A stretch of DNA of 64,000 nt from Streptomyces hayashii (GCF_024539815.1 NZ_JAHHIU010000083.1:1-64000); one strand, 5' to 3'. Shown: positions 8,424 through 17,231, numbered from the stretch's first letter. Numbers and translations are program-made. The notes: generated from the sequence alone by a model not told the origin.

Positions 8424-9293
8424 ATGAATGACGCGCAAGCGGCCCGGGGCGATGTCGTGACGTCGTACAAGGACGCGCCGACCCGCACTGTCACCGGCGG
8501 GGGAGTGACCTTCGCCTACCGCGACCTCGGTCCGCGCACTGGTGTCCCGGTGGTGTTCATCACCCACCTCGCCGCCGTGCTCGACAACTGGGACCCTCGG
8601 GTCGTCGACGGTTTCGCCGCCGAGCACCGGGTCATCACGTTCGACAACCGGGGCGTCGGCGCGTCCAGCGGTTCGACGCCGGACACCATCCAGGCGATGG
8701 CCAAGGACGCGGTCACCTTCATCCGGGCGCTCGGGCTGGAGCAGGTCGACATCCACGGCTTCTCGCTGGGCGGCATGATCGCCCAGGTGATCGTGCAGGA
8801 GGAGCCGCAGCTCGTCCGCAAGTTGATCCTCACGGGTACCGGCCCGGCCGGCGGCGAGGGCATCAAGAACGTGACCCGGCTGTCCCATCTCGACACCGTG
8901 CGGGCGCTGTTCACCCTGCAGGATCCCAAGCAGTTCCTCTTCTTCACCCGCACGGCCAACGGTCGCCGGGCCGGCAAGGAGTTCCTGGCCCGGCTGAAGG
9001 AACGCACCAAGGACCGGGACAAGGCGATCTCCCCGACCGCGTACCTCACCCAGCTGAAGGCCATTCACCGCTGGGGGCTGGAGCGGCCGCACGATCTCTC
9101 CGTCATTCATCAGCCCGTGCTCGTCGCCAACGGCGACCACGACCGGATGGTGCCGACGCCGAACTCGACCGACATGGCCCGGCGGCTGCCGAACGCCGAG
9201 CTGGTGATCTACCCCGACGCGGGTCACGGCGGCATCTTCCAGTTCCACCGGGAGTTCGTGCCGACGGCTCTGGAGTTCCTCGCACGGCCGTAG
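8424..9293 (+). CDS. Alpha/beta hydrolase (paralogue 2)
   Basis: This 289-residue hydrolase is a clear paralogue of the one at 3475-4338 and aligns along its whole length. Ser114 lies in GFSLGG, the acid in NGDHDRMVP, and His268 in DAGHGG. An upstream in-frame ATG exists at 8379, but 8424 is chosen because AGAAGG is correctly spaced and the N-terminus then matches the paralogue. It is convergent with TetR 2, which probably controls it. A 30-bp imperfect tandem duplication covers the stop codon (9273-9332). Substrate unknown. Confidence 0.93.
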   Translation: MNDAQAARGDVVTSYKDAPTRTVTGGGVTFAYRDLGPRTGVPVVFITHLAAVLDNWDPRVVDGFAAEHRVITFDNRGVGASSGSTPDTIQAMAKDAVTFIRALGLEQVDIHGFSLGGMIAQVIVQEEPQLVRKLILTGTGPAGGEGIKNVTRLSHLDTVRALFTLQDPKQFLFFTRTANGRRAGKEFLARLKERTKDRDKAISPTAYLTQLKAIHRWGLERPHDLSVIHQPVLVANGDHDRMVPTPNSTDMARRLPNAELVIYPDAGHGGIFQFHREFVPTALEFLARP

Positions 9294-9332
9294 GCGCCGG
9301 ATGAGCTCCTCGCATGGCCGGTCGGCGCCGGA
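9273..9332 (+). repeat. 30-bp tandem duplication over the hydrolase 2 stop codon
   Basis: Two imperfect copies lie back to back. One begins GAGTTCCTCGCACGGCC and contains the TAG stop; the next begins GAGCTCCTCGCATGGCC and has lost the stop. It looks like a slippage duplication of the last codons. Confidence 0.7.
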
Positions 9333-9574
9333 CGCGGGCGTCACTCAATCCGCAGAGGTCGCCTCGGAGCCGCGATGCCCGAAGGGGCGAGCGGCTCGGG
9401 GACCGGTTCGTCGGGGCCGGCGTGTCTGCTTCTTGGGGCGCCCCGCGACGGCCAGTGTGCCGTTCGCGGCCGGTACCGAGCGGCGTCGCGCGGTGTCGCG
9501 CGGCGGAGGCGGACGGCCGTCCGGTGGGCGCGCCTCAGGGTGTCGGGGCCGGCCGTCCCTCCCGCCCTGCGCTA

Positions 9575-9634
9575 GAAGGCTCAGTGCGGGAAGGCCCGGT
9601 GTCTGAAAGCCCAGTGCCGGAAAGCTCAGCGCAT
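9575..9634 (+). repeat. 15-bp degenerate tandem repeat at the TetR 2 3' end
   Basis: Four 15-bp units begin GAAGGCTCAGTGCGG, GAAGGCCCGGTGTCT, GAAAGCCCAGTGCCG and GAAAGCTCAGCGCAT; the last contains the TetR 2 stop. On the minus strand the units past the stop read AFRHW-AFRHR-AFPH, echoing the LAFMR at the protein end. Confidence 0.7.
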
Positions 9635-10198
9635 GAAGGCGAGGCCGTTCTCGATTCCCTGCTTGAGGACCTCGTCCGCGAACGACCGGTCGGAGAGCGC
9701 GCGGGACAACTGAAGCGTTCCGACCATCATGGTGTACAGCCCGACGGCCTTGCCGCGGGCGGACTGCGGGTCCTCCGGTGCCAGCCGGGCGGCGATCTCC
9801 TCGACGATGGCCTTCGCGCCGTCGGTGTAGGCCTGCTTGGTCGCGTCCCCACAGCGGCCGATCTCGTCGAGCAGGGCGGCAGAGGGGCATCCGGCCCCGG
9901 GGTGGTCCCGGTGCTCGGGCGAGAGGTACTGGCGAATGAGGTCTTCGAGCCCCTGCCGTCCTGGTCGCAGGGTGTCGTACGCCTGCATCTGTGCGTGCAG
10001 TTCCGCCGCGACGACGTTGGCCACGAGGTCGTCCTTGGACGCGAAATGAGCGTAGAAGGCTCCGTTGGTGAGACCGGCGTCCGACATCAGGGTGGAGACG
10101 CCGGAACCGTCTATGCCGTCCTGCTTGAACCGCTGGCCGGCCTTCTCGATGATCCGCTGCCGCGTGACCTGTTTGTGTTCCTTGGCGTAGCGCACCAC
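9626..10198 (-). CDS. TetR family regulator (paralogue 2)
   Basis: This 190-residue repressor aligns with TetR 1 throughout: RYAKEHKQVTRQRIIEKAGQRFKQDGIDGSG, LTNGAFYAHFASKDDL and GCPSAALLDEIGRC. GTG at 10198 is used because GGAG is seven bases upstream; a second GTG follows directly at 10195. It faces hydrolase 2 and probably represses it. A 15-bp tandem repeat begins at its stop codon and extends downstream. The ligand is unknown. Confidence 0.91.
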   Translation of the reverse strand: MVRYAKEHKQVTRQRIIEKAGQRFKQDGIDGSGVSTLMSDAGLTNGAFYAHFASKDDLVANVVAAELHAQMQAYDTLRPGRQGLEDLIRQYLSPEHRDHPGAGCPSAALLDEIGRCGDATKQAYTDGAKAIVEEIAARLAPEDPQSARGKAVGLYTMMVGTLQLSRALSDRSFADEVLKQGIENGLAFMR

Positions 10199-10444
10199 AC
10201 GCGTTCTCCACTCATTCGTAAAACACTGCGTCGTGCTCCAGCCTAATCCATGGCCTGTCGTACGTAATATCACGCTCGGCAGACCCGTCAGCCGGTTGAG
10301 ACGGGCTCGTGGTTACGGGGGCGTGCCGCGAGCCGGGTTCGTTCTCGATGCCGTCGGCGCCGGGTGAAGCCGTGCGATCACCGGGCTCCACCGCGCAGCG
10401 GCGGCCGCCGTCTCCGCCGGCGCCGGACCGGGCGTGGGCCGACC

Positions 10445-10490
10445 GCTCACGAGGGGGGAGCGGCGCGGCTCACGAGGGAGGAGCGGCGCG
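10445..10490 (+). repeat. 23-bp tandem duplication at the PrpE 3' end
   Basis: Two 23-bp units, each beginning GCTCACGAGGG and ending GGAGCGGCGCG, differ at one base. The second contains the prpE stop codon (minus strand), so the last codons are duplicated past the end of the gene. Confidence 0.7.
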
Positions 10491-12359
10491 GCGGAGCACG
10501 GGGCGTAGTGCTTCGATGACGTTCGGGTCGTCGACCGTGGACGGGATGGGTTCGTCGTGGCCGTCGGCGATGCCGCGCATCGTCTTGCGCAGGATCTTTC
10601 CCGAGCGGGTCTTGGGCAGGGCGGCCACGACCGTGACGTCCTTGAGGGAGGCGACGGCGCCGATGCGGTCGCGCACGAGCCGGACGAGTTCGGCCTCGAC
10701 CTCGCCCGGTTCGCGGGCGGTTCCGGATTTCAGGACGACCAGACCGCGCGGCACCTGCCCCTTCAGGTCGTCTGCGACGCCGATGACGGCGCATTCGGCG
10801 ACGTCGGGATGGGCGGCCAGGGCCTCTTCCATGCTGCCGGTGGACAGCCGGTGTCCGGCCACGTTGATGACGTCGTCGGTACGGCCCATGACGAAGACGT
10901 AGCCGTCGTCGTCGAGGTGTCCGCTGTCGCCGGTGAGGTAGTAGCCGTCGTAGGCGGAGAGGTAGGAGGCGATGTAGCGCTCGTCGTCGTTCCAGAGCGT
11001 GGGGAGCGCGCCGGGCGGCAGAGGAAGCTTCACGACGATCGCACCGTCGACGCCCGCGGGCACCGGCTCACCGGAGGCGTCGAGGACGCGGACGTCCCAG
11101 CCGGGCAGTGGTCTGCTGGGGGAGCCGGGCTTGAGGGGGGCGGCCTCGATTCCGACCGGGTTGGCGACGATGGGCCAGCCGGTCTCGGTCTGCCACCAGT
11201 GGTCGATCACCGGGATGCCGAGGAGACCGCCGGCCCAATGGTAGGTCTCGGGGTCGAGGCGCTCCCCGGCGAGGAAGAGGTAGCGCAGGTGGGAGAGGTC
11301 GTACCGCGCGGTGAGCGCTCCCTGGGGGTCCTCCTTGCGGATGGCCCGGAAGGCGGTGGGAGCGGTGAACATGGTTTTGGCCCGGTACTCGGCGGCGACG
11401 CGCCAGAACTGGCCCGCGTCCGGCGTGCCGACCGGTTTGCCCTCGTACAGCACGGTGGTGGCGCCGGCCAGGAGGGGCCCGTAGACGATGTACGAGTGCC
11501 CGACGACCCAGCCGACGTCGGAGCCGGTGAACATCGTCTCGCCCGGGCCCACGTCGTACACCGCGCCCATCGACCAGTGCAGGGCGACCGCGTAGCCGCC
11601 GCAGTCGCGGACGACCCCCTTGGGTTTTCCCGTCGTTCCGGACGTGTAGAGGATGTAGAGGGGGTCGGTGGAGAGGACGGGAACGCAGTCGGCCGGTGCG
11701 GCCGCGGCGACCAGGCCGGCCCAGTCCAGGTCATCGGGTCCCAGCTCGGCCCGTTGCTGCGACCGTTGCAGGATCACGCGGTTCTGTGGCTTGTGAGCGG
11801 CGAGTTCGATGGCCCGGTCGAGCAGTGGCTTGTACGGTACGACCCGTTTCCCTTCGATGCCGCACGAGGCGGATACGACCACTTTGGGGGCCGCGTCATC
11901 GATACGGAGGGCCAGCTCGCGGGGCGCGAACCCACCGAAGACGACCGAGTGCACCGCGCCGATCCGCGCGCAGGCCAGCATGGCCACGGCGGCCTCGGGG
12001 ACCATCGGCATGTAGATGACCACACGGTCGCCGCGCCCCACGCCGAGTTGCGCGAGGACACCTGCGAAGACCGCGACCTGGTCTCGCAACTGCGCATAGG
12101 TGTAGGTGTGTTGGGCGCCGGTGACGGGGGAGTCGTAGACGAGCGCGGGCTGTCCGCCGCGGCCGGCGTCGATGTGGCGGTCGAGAGCGTTGTAGCAGAC
12201 GTTGAGCTGTCCGTCGGGAAACCAGCGGTAAAAGGGGGCGCCCGAAGCGTCCAGGGCGCGGAGCGGAGCGACATCCCAGTCGATGCCCTCCGCCGCCTTC
12301 AGCCAGAAGTGCTCCGGGTCCTCGGTGCTGGCGCGGAAGGCATCCTCGTACATTCCCAT
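10470..12359 (-). CDS. prpE: Propionyl-CoA synthetase-type AMP-forming ligase
   Basis: This 629-residue ANL ligase activates a short-chain acid, most likely propionate, to its CoA thioester through an acyl-AMP. It begins MGMYEDAFRASTEDPEHFWL, typical of PrpE. It carries the AMP-binding loop YTSGTTGKPKGVVRD, the PrpE-like DHWWQTETGWPI, the hinge region TGDSGHLDDDGYVFVMGR and the catalytic lysine in TRSGKILRK near the C-terminus. The ATG at 12359 has AAAGGAG six bases upstream. Acetoacetate or other short acids remain possible. The last codons are tandemly duplicated. Confidence 0.9.
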   Translation of the reverse strand: MGMYEDAFRASTEDPEHFWLKAAEGIDWDVAPLRALDASGAPFYRWFPDGQLNVCYNALDRHIDAGRGGQPALVYDSPVTGAQHTYTYAQLRDQVAVFAGVLAQLGVGRGDRVVIYMPMVPEAAVAMLACARIGAVHSVVFGGFAPRELALRIDDAAPKVVVSASCGIEGKRVVPYKPLLDRAIELAAHKPQNRVILQRSQQRAELGPDDLDWAGLVAAAAPADCVPVLSTDPLYILYTSGTTGKPKGVVRDCGGYAVALHWSMGAVYDVGPGETMFTGSDVGWVVGHSYIVYGPLLAGATTVLYEGKPVGTPDAGQFWRVAAEYRAKTMFTAPTAFRAIRKEDPQGALTARYDLSHLRYLFLAGERLDPETYHWAGGLLGIPVIDHWWQTETGWPIVANPVGIEAAPLKPGSPSRPLPGWDVRVLDASGEPVPAGVDGAIVVKLPLPPGALPTLWNDDERYIASYLSAYDGYYLTGDSGHLDDDGYVFVMGRTDDVINVAGHRLSTGSMEEALAAHPDVAECAVIGVADDLKGQVPRGLVVLKSGTAREPGEVEAELVRLVRDRIGAVASLKDVTVVAALPKTRSGKILRKTMRGIADGHDEPIPSTVDDPNVIEALRPVLRRAAPPS

Positions 12360-12521
12360 CGCGGACTCCTTTGTCGCGTCGGGGCGGTGTCGCTTCGGGT
12401 CGGACTGCTGCGGCATACGGCGTGGTACGGAGCGGTGAGCCACACGAATACCGTACGGCGGCCGCCAGGGTCGAGCGGGCGGGGCGCGGGGTGCGGTCGG
12501 CCAGGCCGGTGCACCCGCCGT

Positions 12522-12567
12522 CATGTTCCGATCGTGCGCCGCGGCATGTTCCGATCATGCACCGAGG
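12522..12567 (+). repeat. 23-bp tandem duplication at the esterase 3' end
   Basis: CATGTTCCGATCRTGC recurs with a 23-bp period at 12522 and 12545. The second copy contains the stop codon of the esterase at 12555. This is the fourth duplication of this kind in about 3.3 kb. Confidence 0.7.
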
Positions 12568-13466
12568 TGGCGACGCAGCCATGCACCCATCTGCTGGATC
12601 GCCTGGTCGACCTCGGGAACGCGTCCCGCGCCCAGGACGAACGAGTGCTGTCCCTCGGGCATCGGGTGGACCTCGGATGTGACCTTGAAGTCCGCGAGCC
12701 GGCGGCCGAGCCGGGCGCCGTCGTCGGCCAGGGTTTCGAACTCGCCGTAATGGACCTGGGTGGGGGGCAGGCCGGTCAGGTCGGCGTTCACGAGGCTGAT
12801 CGCCGGGTCGGCGAAGTCCAGGCCGGGTTCCTGCAGCCAGGCTCCCCGGAAGAGTTCGAGGGTGGCGCGGCTGAGCATCTTGTCGTTCTGTTCGTTCGCG
12901 TCCACCGACGGGTTCTGGATCGTGAGGTCCGTCCACGGGGAGACGCTGACGATCGCGCCCGGGGTCGCCTCGCCCTTCGCCAGCAGGCGCAGCGGCAGCA
13001 TCACGGCGAGGGTGCCGCCGATGGAGTGGCCGGTGCTGCCGATGTTCCGCGGTTCGTAGCCCTGCGCGAGCAGCCAGCGATACGCCGTCTCGACGTCGTC
13101 GAGCTGCGCCGGGTGGGGGTGCTCGGGTGCGAGGCGGAAGTCCACGACCAGCGAGCGGATGCCGGCCGCCTTGGCGATGTGGCCGGCGGCCTTGCGGTCC
13201 GAGTGCATCGAGGCGGTGACCGATCCGCCGAAGTGGAAGTGGAGCAGCGCCTTGTCGGGGTCGGCGCCCTCGGGGATGGCCCACAGGGCGGGGACGCCGC
13301 CCGCGTCCACCTCGGCGTAGGTGACGCCTTCCGGCTCGGTCGACGCCTTGTGGTTGGAGTCGACGATGTCGCGGACGACGGCCAGGTCGAGCCCGGGTGT
13401 CGACGACTTCGCGCTGACGCTCTCCAGGAACTGCGCGAACTGGTGGGCCTCGGGGCTTACTCCCAT
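12555..13466 (-). CDS. HSL-type alpha/beta hydrolase (esterase)
   Basis: This 303-residue protein resembles hormone-sensitive-lipase-type esterases. HFHFGGS (76-82) stands for the HGGG oxyanion motif, GHSIGG holds Ser148, a following DFRLAPEHPHPAQLDD block (109-124) is classical, and EGQHSF supplies His274. AAGGGAG lies seven bases before ATG 13466. It is divergent from an HxlR regulator at 13590, which probably controls it. It likely hydrolyses short acyl esters. Confidence 0.92.
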   Translation of the reverse strand: MGVSPEAHQFAQFLESVSAKSSTPGLDLAVVRDIVDSNHKASTEPEGVTYAEVDAGGVPALWAIPEGADPDKALLHFHFGGSVTASMHSDRKAAGHIAKAAGIRSLVVDFRLAPEHPHPAQLDDVETAYRWLLAQGYEPRNIGSTGHSIGGTLAVMLPLRLLAKGEATPGAIVSVSPWTDLTIQNPSVDANEQNDKMLSRATLELFRGAWLQEPGLDFADPAISLVNADLTGLPPTQVHYGEFETLADDGARLGRRLADFKVTSEVHPMPEGQHSFVLGAGRVPEVDQAIQQMGAWLRRHLGA

Positions 13467-13561
13467 GGTGGTGCTCCCTTCGGGTCGCTGCCACGCCAGC
13501 GTTCGGCATGCAGTCGGGCTGCGGTGGGGGATCGTGACGCTACTAGCTGGGTATGTAAAAG

Positions 13562-13579
13562 TAAACTCAGAGGCGTTTA
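13562..13579 (+). promoter_or_regulatory. Candidate HxlR operator in a divergent promoter
   Basis: TAAAC and GTTTA form an inverted repeat with an 8-bp spacer between the divergent esterase and HxlR genes, ending 10 bp before the HxlR ATG. It is an AT-rich island in GC-rich DNA. Binding by the HxlR product is inferred. Confidence 0.4.
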
Positions 13580-13589
13580 GAATCACTTC

Positions 13590-14099
13590 ATGACTGCGAG
13601 GACCGAATCCCCTGAAGCCGCCGGCATGGATCCCCGTCTCGATCGGGACATGTCGAACTGCTCGATCGCCCGGACCCTTGAGGTGGTGGGTGAGAAGTGG
13701 ACGATCCTGATCCTGCGCGAGGTCTGGTACGGCTCCTCGCGCTTCAGCGACTTCGAACGGGTCCTCGGGTGTCCGCGCAACCTGCTCGCCGCGCGGCTGC
13801 GGATGCTGGTGGAGGAGGGGATCCTGGCCACCGAGACGTACAAGGAGCCCGGCTCGCGAGCCCGGCCCAAGTACGTGATCACGCCCAAGGGCGTGGATCT
13901 GGTCCCGGCCGTGATGGGACTCCTGCAGTGGGGCGACCGCTACCGTGCGGACCCGGAAGGGCCGGCCGTGCTGGCGCGACACCGCGAATGCGGCGCGCCC
14001 GTCGGCGTCGAGATCCGCTGCGGAGAAGGCCACCCTGTGCGGGCGGAGGACATAGAGAGCGTTCCCGGCCCCGGCTTCCGTCTGAAGCCCGCCGAATGA
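13590..14099 (+). CDS. HxlR family transcriptional regulator
   Basis: This 169-residue winged-helix regulator has the HxlR hallmark SNCSIARTLEVVGEKWTILILREV with Cys24, followed by the recognition region LGCPRNLLAARLRMLVEEG. A C-terminal RHRECGAPVGVEIRCGEGHPV segment has two cysteines. It is transcribed away from the esterase at 12555-13466, and the shared 123-bp gap holds a TAAAC-N8-GTTTA repeat. It is probably a thiol- or ligand-responsive repressor of that esterase. Confidence 0.93.
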   Translation: MTARTESPEAAGMDPRLDRDMSNCSIARTLEVVGEKWTILILREVWYGSSRFSDFERVLGCPRNLLAARLRMLVEEGILATETYKEPGSRARPKYVITPKGVDLVPAVMGLLQWGDRYRADPEGPAVLARHRECGAPVGVEIRCGEGHPVRAEDIESVPGPGFRLKPAE

Positions 14100-14140
14100 C
14101 GTGAACTCCGCCGCCCAGGCGGCCTGCGCGAACTCCCGCG

Positions 14141-14626
14141 TCAGCTGTCCGCGGTGCGCCCGATCCGCCGGGTTCGCGTCTGGTGGAGGCGGACCTTGGT
14201 GCGGTTGCCACAGCGCGACATCGAGCACCAGCGCCGGTTGTGCGCGGGGGAGCGGTCCAGGAAGCGCAGGGCGCACTGGTCCGCGCCGCAGACGCGGACC
14301 CGTCGGGTCTCGGCGAACAGGAGCAGATCGACGGCGTCCTGGGCGATGAGCGCCAGCGCGGCCGCCGGGCCGGCCGCGAGGCCCGTGGTCTCCGCGGCAA
14401 CCAGGTGCCCGTCGATGACGGCGAGTTGCGCGGCGGGCCTGGGGACTGCCGCCGCCGATCGGTTGAGCAGGGTGACGTCCGCGGGTGTGGGCAACCGGCC
14501 GTCGGCGACCGTCAGCACGGCCCGGTCGACCGTCTCGCGCAGGAGTCGGCCGGACGCCAGGACGGCCGCGGCGGGACGGCCGACCGCGGTGTCCGGTGCG
14601 AGCAGGCCCGCCTCCAGAAGCCACAT
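14141..14626 (-). CDS. CGNR zinc finger protein, 5'-truncated
   Basis: The 161-residue frame ends with the CGNR zinc-binding motif: CGADQC, then RRWCSMSRCGNRTKVR. The preceding helices (LLRETVDRAVLTV, ALALIAQDAVDLL) fit the ABATE-like domain. Family members usually have an extra N-terminal stretch before WLLEAGLL. Here ATG 14626 lies at the point where the frame meets a relic of an unrelated hydrolase on the other strand, so the gene seems to have lost its start region. CGNR proteins are presumed DNA-binding regulators. Confidence 0.75.
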   Translation of the reverse strand: MWLLEAGLLAPDTAVGRPAAAVLASGRLLRETVDRAVLTVADGRLPTPADVTLLNRSAAAVPRPAAQLAVIDGHLVAAETTGLAAGPAAALALIAQDAVDLLLFAETRRVRVCGADQCALRFLDRSPAHNRRWCSMSRCGNRTKVRLHQTRTRRIGRTADS

Positions 14627-14696
14627 CCCGGAGGAGCAGCCGCAGGCGCTGCTGGCCCACCTGCGCCCTTTCCTGGCCGACGGACCGAAGGGGTGA
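14619..14696 (+). pseudogene. Alpha/beta hydrolase C-terminal relic
   Basis: The plus frame reads SHIPEEQPQALLAHLRPFLA and stops at 14696. This matches the usual C-terminus of small alpha/beta hydrolases (GHFxPEEQPEALLAHLxPFL), including the catalytic His position. Nothing upstream continues it. It abuts the truncated CGNR gene, so both lost their 5' parts at one junction near 14620. Confidence 0.55.
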
Positions 14697-14826
14697 TCCG
14701 TCGCGTGGGCGCAGGCGGAATCAGCTGAACCAGCAAGGGTCGAGCGAGTTGTCCCGCAGCCCGAGCCGAAGGGTGTCGCCACGAGGGCGGTGGAGTGCGG
14801 AGCAGAGCCCTGAGGCACGTCGCGTG

Positions 14827-14863
14827 GTGGGGCGGCCCGGCCGAGACCGGCCGGACCGCCCCA
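14827..14863 (-). terminator. Hairpin terminator of the MFS gene
   Basis: GTGGGGCGG pairs with CCGCCCCAC around an inner CCGG/CCGG-rich stem. It lies just past the stop of the minus-strand MFS gene. Confidence 0.65.
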
Positions 14864-14874
14864 CCGGGCGAGGC

Positions 14875-16326
14875 TCAGATCGCGACCGCGGTGCCGACCT
14901 GAGCGTCCCCTGCGGCGGGACCGGCATCCGGACCATCGGCCCGGCGCCGACGAGGGATCAGGAACGCCAGAGCCGCTGCCGACGCGACCGCACCCGCCCC
15001 GGTCCAGAGCGCCGGGACCAGCCCGTCCACGAACAGCGAGGCGGAACCGTAGCCGCCCTGGGCGGCGAAGACCGCTCCCAGCGACGCGACGCCCATGGCG
15101 CCGCCGACCTCGCGGATCGCGTTGTTGGCACCGGAGGCGATTCCCTGCTCCTGCGGACGCACCGAACTCATGACGAGGTTCGCGCTGGGGGCGAAGAACA
15201 TGCCCATGCCGATACCGCAGACGATCAGCGCGGGGAGCAGGTGGGTGTACGACACGTGCGGCTCGACGGCCAGCGCCCACAGCCCGAGCCCCACCGCGTT
15301 CAGGGCCATGCCCGTCGCGACGACGGGCGCCCCGCCGACACGGTCGGACAGCGCTCCGGCGAGCGGCCCGGCGATCATGGGCATGGCCGTCCACGGCAGC
15401 ATCCGCACACCCGCCTGCATCGGAGAGTAGCCGCCCACGGTCTGCAGATACTGGCTGAGCAGGAAGATCGCTCCGAACATGCCCAGGAACATCATCAGAC
15501 TGGCCACGTTGATGATGCTGAAGGAGCGGTGGCGGAAGAGGCGCATCGGCAGCATCGGGTGCACGGCGCGCAGTTTGTACAGAACGAAGCCGATCAGCAG
15601 GGCCGTACCCGCGACGAAGCCGCCCAGGATCGACGTGCTCGTCCAGCCGTCCGTGCCGCCGCGTATCAGGGCGTAGACGATGCCGAAGAGGCCGCCGCTG
15701 ACCAGGAGCGTGCCGGGAACGTCGAGACTCGCGTCCGAGTTGTGGCTCTCGCCCAGGCGCAGCCGCGCCAGCGGGATCAGCGCCAGGCCCAGCGGGACGT
15801 TCACCCAGAAGATCCACTGCCAGGACAGGTGCTCCGTGAGCGTGCCGCCGATGAGTGGCCCGGTGGCCACGGCTATGCCGCTGACCGCGCCCCAGATGCC
15901 GAAGGCCGCACCGCGCCGCTCGGCCGGGACGGCCGCCGACAGCAGGGTCAGCGTCACCGGCGTGACGATCGCGGCTCCCAGGCCCTGCACCGCACGGGCG
16001 GCGATCAGTTCGTTCATCCCCGGGGCGAGGGCGGCCGCGGCGGAGGCGGCGGTGAAGATCGTGAGCCCGATCACGAACAGCCGTCTGCGGCCGAAGCGGT
16101 CGCCGAGGGAGGCGCCGAACATCACCAGCACGGCGAAGGTGAGGGTGTAGGCGCTCACCGTCCATTCGAGGTCCGCGAGGCCGCCGCCGAGGTCTCCGCG
16201 GATGGAGGGCAGGGCGGTGGTGACGATCAGGTTGTCGAGCGCGGTGATGAACCCGGCCGCGCTGGTGAGGAGGACGGCCCAGACGACGCCGGCGCGACCG
16301 GCGGGTGACCTGTGGTGCTGTTGCAT
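14875..16326 (-). CDS. MFS drug exporter, DHA2 (EmrB/QacA) type
   Basis: This 483-residue membrane protein has the length and helix pattern of 14-TM proton-driven exporters. Motif A is GASLGDRFGRRRLF (about 71-84), motif C is the GIAVATGPLIGGTL region, and the first helix carries the LDNLIVTTALPSI signature of DHA2 members. It should export amphipathic drugs or metabolites. It is followed by a strong hairpin. A 28-bp-period direct repeat lies just upstream of the start. The local regulator may be the truncated CGNR gene or none. Confidence 0.92.
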   Translation of the reverse strand: MQQHHRSPAGRAGVVWAVLLTSAAGFITALDNLIVTTALPSIRGDLGGGLADLEWTVSAYTLTFAVLVMFGASLGDRFGRRRLFVIGLTIFTAASAAAALAPGMNELIAARAVQGLGAAIVTPVTLTLLSAAVPAERRGAAFGIWGAVSGIAVATGPLIGGTLTEHLSWQWIFWVNVPLGLALIPLARLRLGESHNSDASLDVPGTLLVSGGLFGIVYALIRGGTDGWTSTSILGGFVAGTALLIGFVLYKLRAVHPMLPMRLFRHRSFSIINVASLMMFLGMFGAIFLLSQYLQTVGGYSPMQAGVRMLPWTAMPMIAGPLAGALSDRVGGAPVVATGMALNAVGLGLWALAVEPHVSYTHLLPALIVCGIGMGMFFAPSANLVMSSVRPQEQGIASGANNAIREVGGAMGVASLGAVFAAQGGYGSASLFVDGLVPALWTGAGAVASAAALAFLIPRRRRADGPDAGPAAGDAQVGTAVAI

Positions 16327-16374
16327 GACGTTCCCTCGGCAGACGTGCGGGGCTATGGGGCGATGGGTGCGGGA

Positions 16375-16423
16375 GTGGAGTCGCGGGGCGATGGATGAGG
16401 GGGTGGAGTCGCGGGGCGATGGA
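16375..16423 (+). repeat. Direct repeat, 21 bp at 28-bp spacing
   Basis: Two identical 21-bp copies beginning GTGGAGTCGCGGGGCGATG lie at 16375 and 16403, between the MFS start and the 3' end of the broken SDR. Confidence 0.65.
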
Positions 16424-16505
16424 GGCGGGTGGGGTACGACGGTGCGCCGTGCGCTCTCAGGCGCCGGCTTCCGCGGCCCGGGGCGGATTTGCGAGCGGCT
16501 CGTAC

Positions 16506-17203
16506 TCAGGGGAGCTGGGGGTAGAGCGCGGAGACGCCTCCGGCCAGCGCGGCCTGTGCCTGGCGGGCGGCGTCGTCGGCGAGGATCTCGTAGGCGCCGG
16601 CGGCGATGCCGTCGACGGCGATCCGGGCGATGTCGGCGGGGTCGGACTTCTCAGCGTCGACCGCCCGGACCATGTCGGTGTCCATGTAGCCGACGTGCAG
16701 TCCGGACACGCGGATGCCCTGGTCGGCGAGCTGCACGCGCAGGGCGTTGGTGAGCGACCACTCCGCCGACTTGGCGGCGCAATAGGCGCCCGACTCGGGG
16801 AAGCTGACCCAGGACAGGCCGGACAGGATGTTCAGGATCGCCCCTCCGCCACGGGCCGCGATCCGGGGAGCGAAGGCGCGGACGACGGAGAGGGTGCCGA
16901 AGAAGTGGGTGTCCATCTCCAGGCGGATGTCGTCCGGTCCGCGGTGAGCAGGTCGGCACCGGTGTTCGATCCCGCGTTGTTGATCAGGAGGTTCACGTCG
17001 CGGGCGGCCTGGGCGGCGGCGGCCACCGAGGCGGGATCGGTGATGTCGAGCGCGATCGGCTTGGCGCCGGGCAGGTCGACGTGGTCGGGATTGCGGGCAC
17101 TGGCGTAGACGGTCGCGCCGCGGCTGAGCAGTTCGGCGGCGAGCGCCCGGCCGAAGCCGCGGTTGGCTCCGGTGACCAGGGCGGTGCTGGTGGAGAGGTC
17201 CAT
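16506..17203 (-). pseudogene. Frameshifted SDR oxidoreductase
   Basis: Two overlapping minus-strand frames make one SDR of about 232 residues. The first (from ATG 17203, with AGGAG upstream) has TGANRGFG and LLINNAGSNTGADLLTAD. The second resumes at DDIRLEMDTHFFGTL and has the catalytic YCAAK. The frame changes near 16936, where one base is missing. All catalytic elements are otherwise intact, so the mutation is recent or the base call is wrong. A GTGCGT microsatellite lies just upstream. Confidence 0.8.
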
Positions 17204-17231
17204 GGAGGCTCCTGAGGGAGAGAGGAGTGCT

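Noticed and set aside
10557..13580. A very long plus-strand open frame (over 1000 codons) opposite prpE and the esterase
   Set aside because: It is a mirror of GC-rich codons on the opposite strand. The minus frames carry complete family motifs and ribosome binding sites; this one has none.
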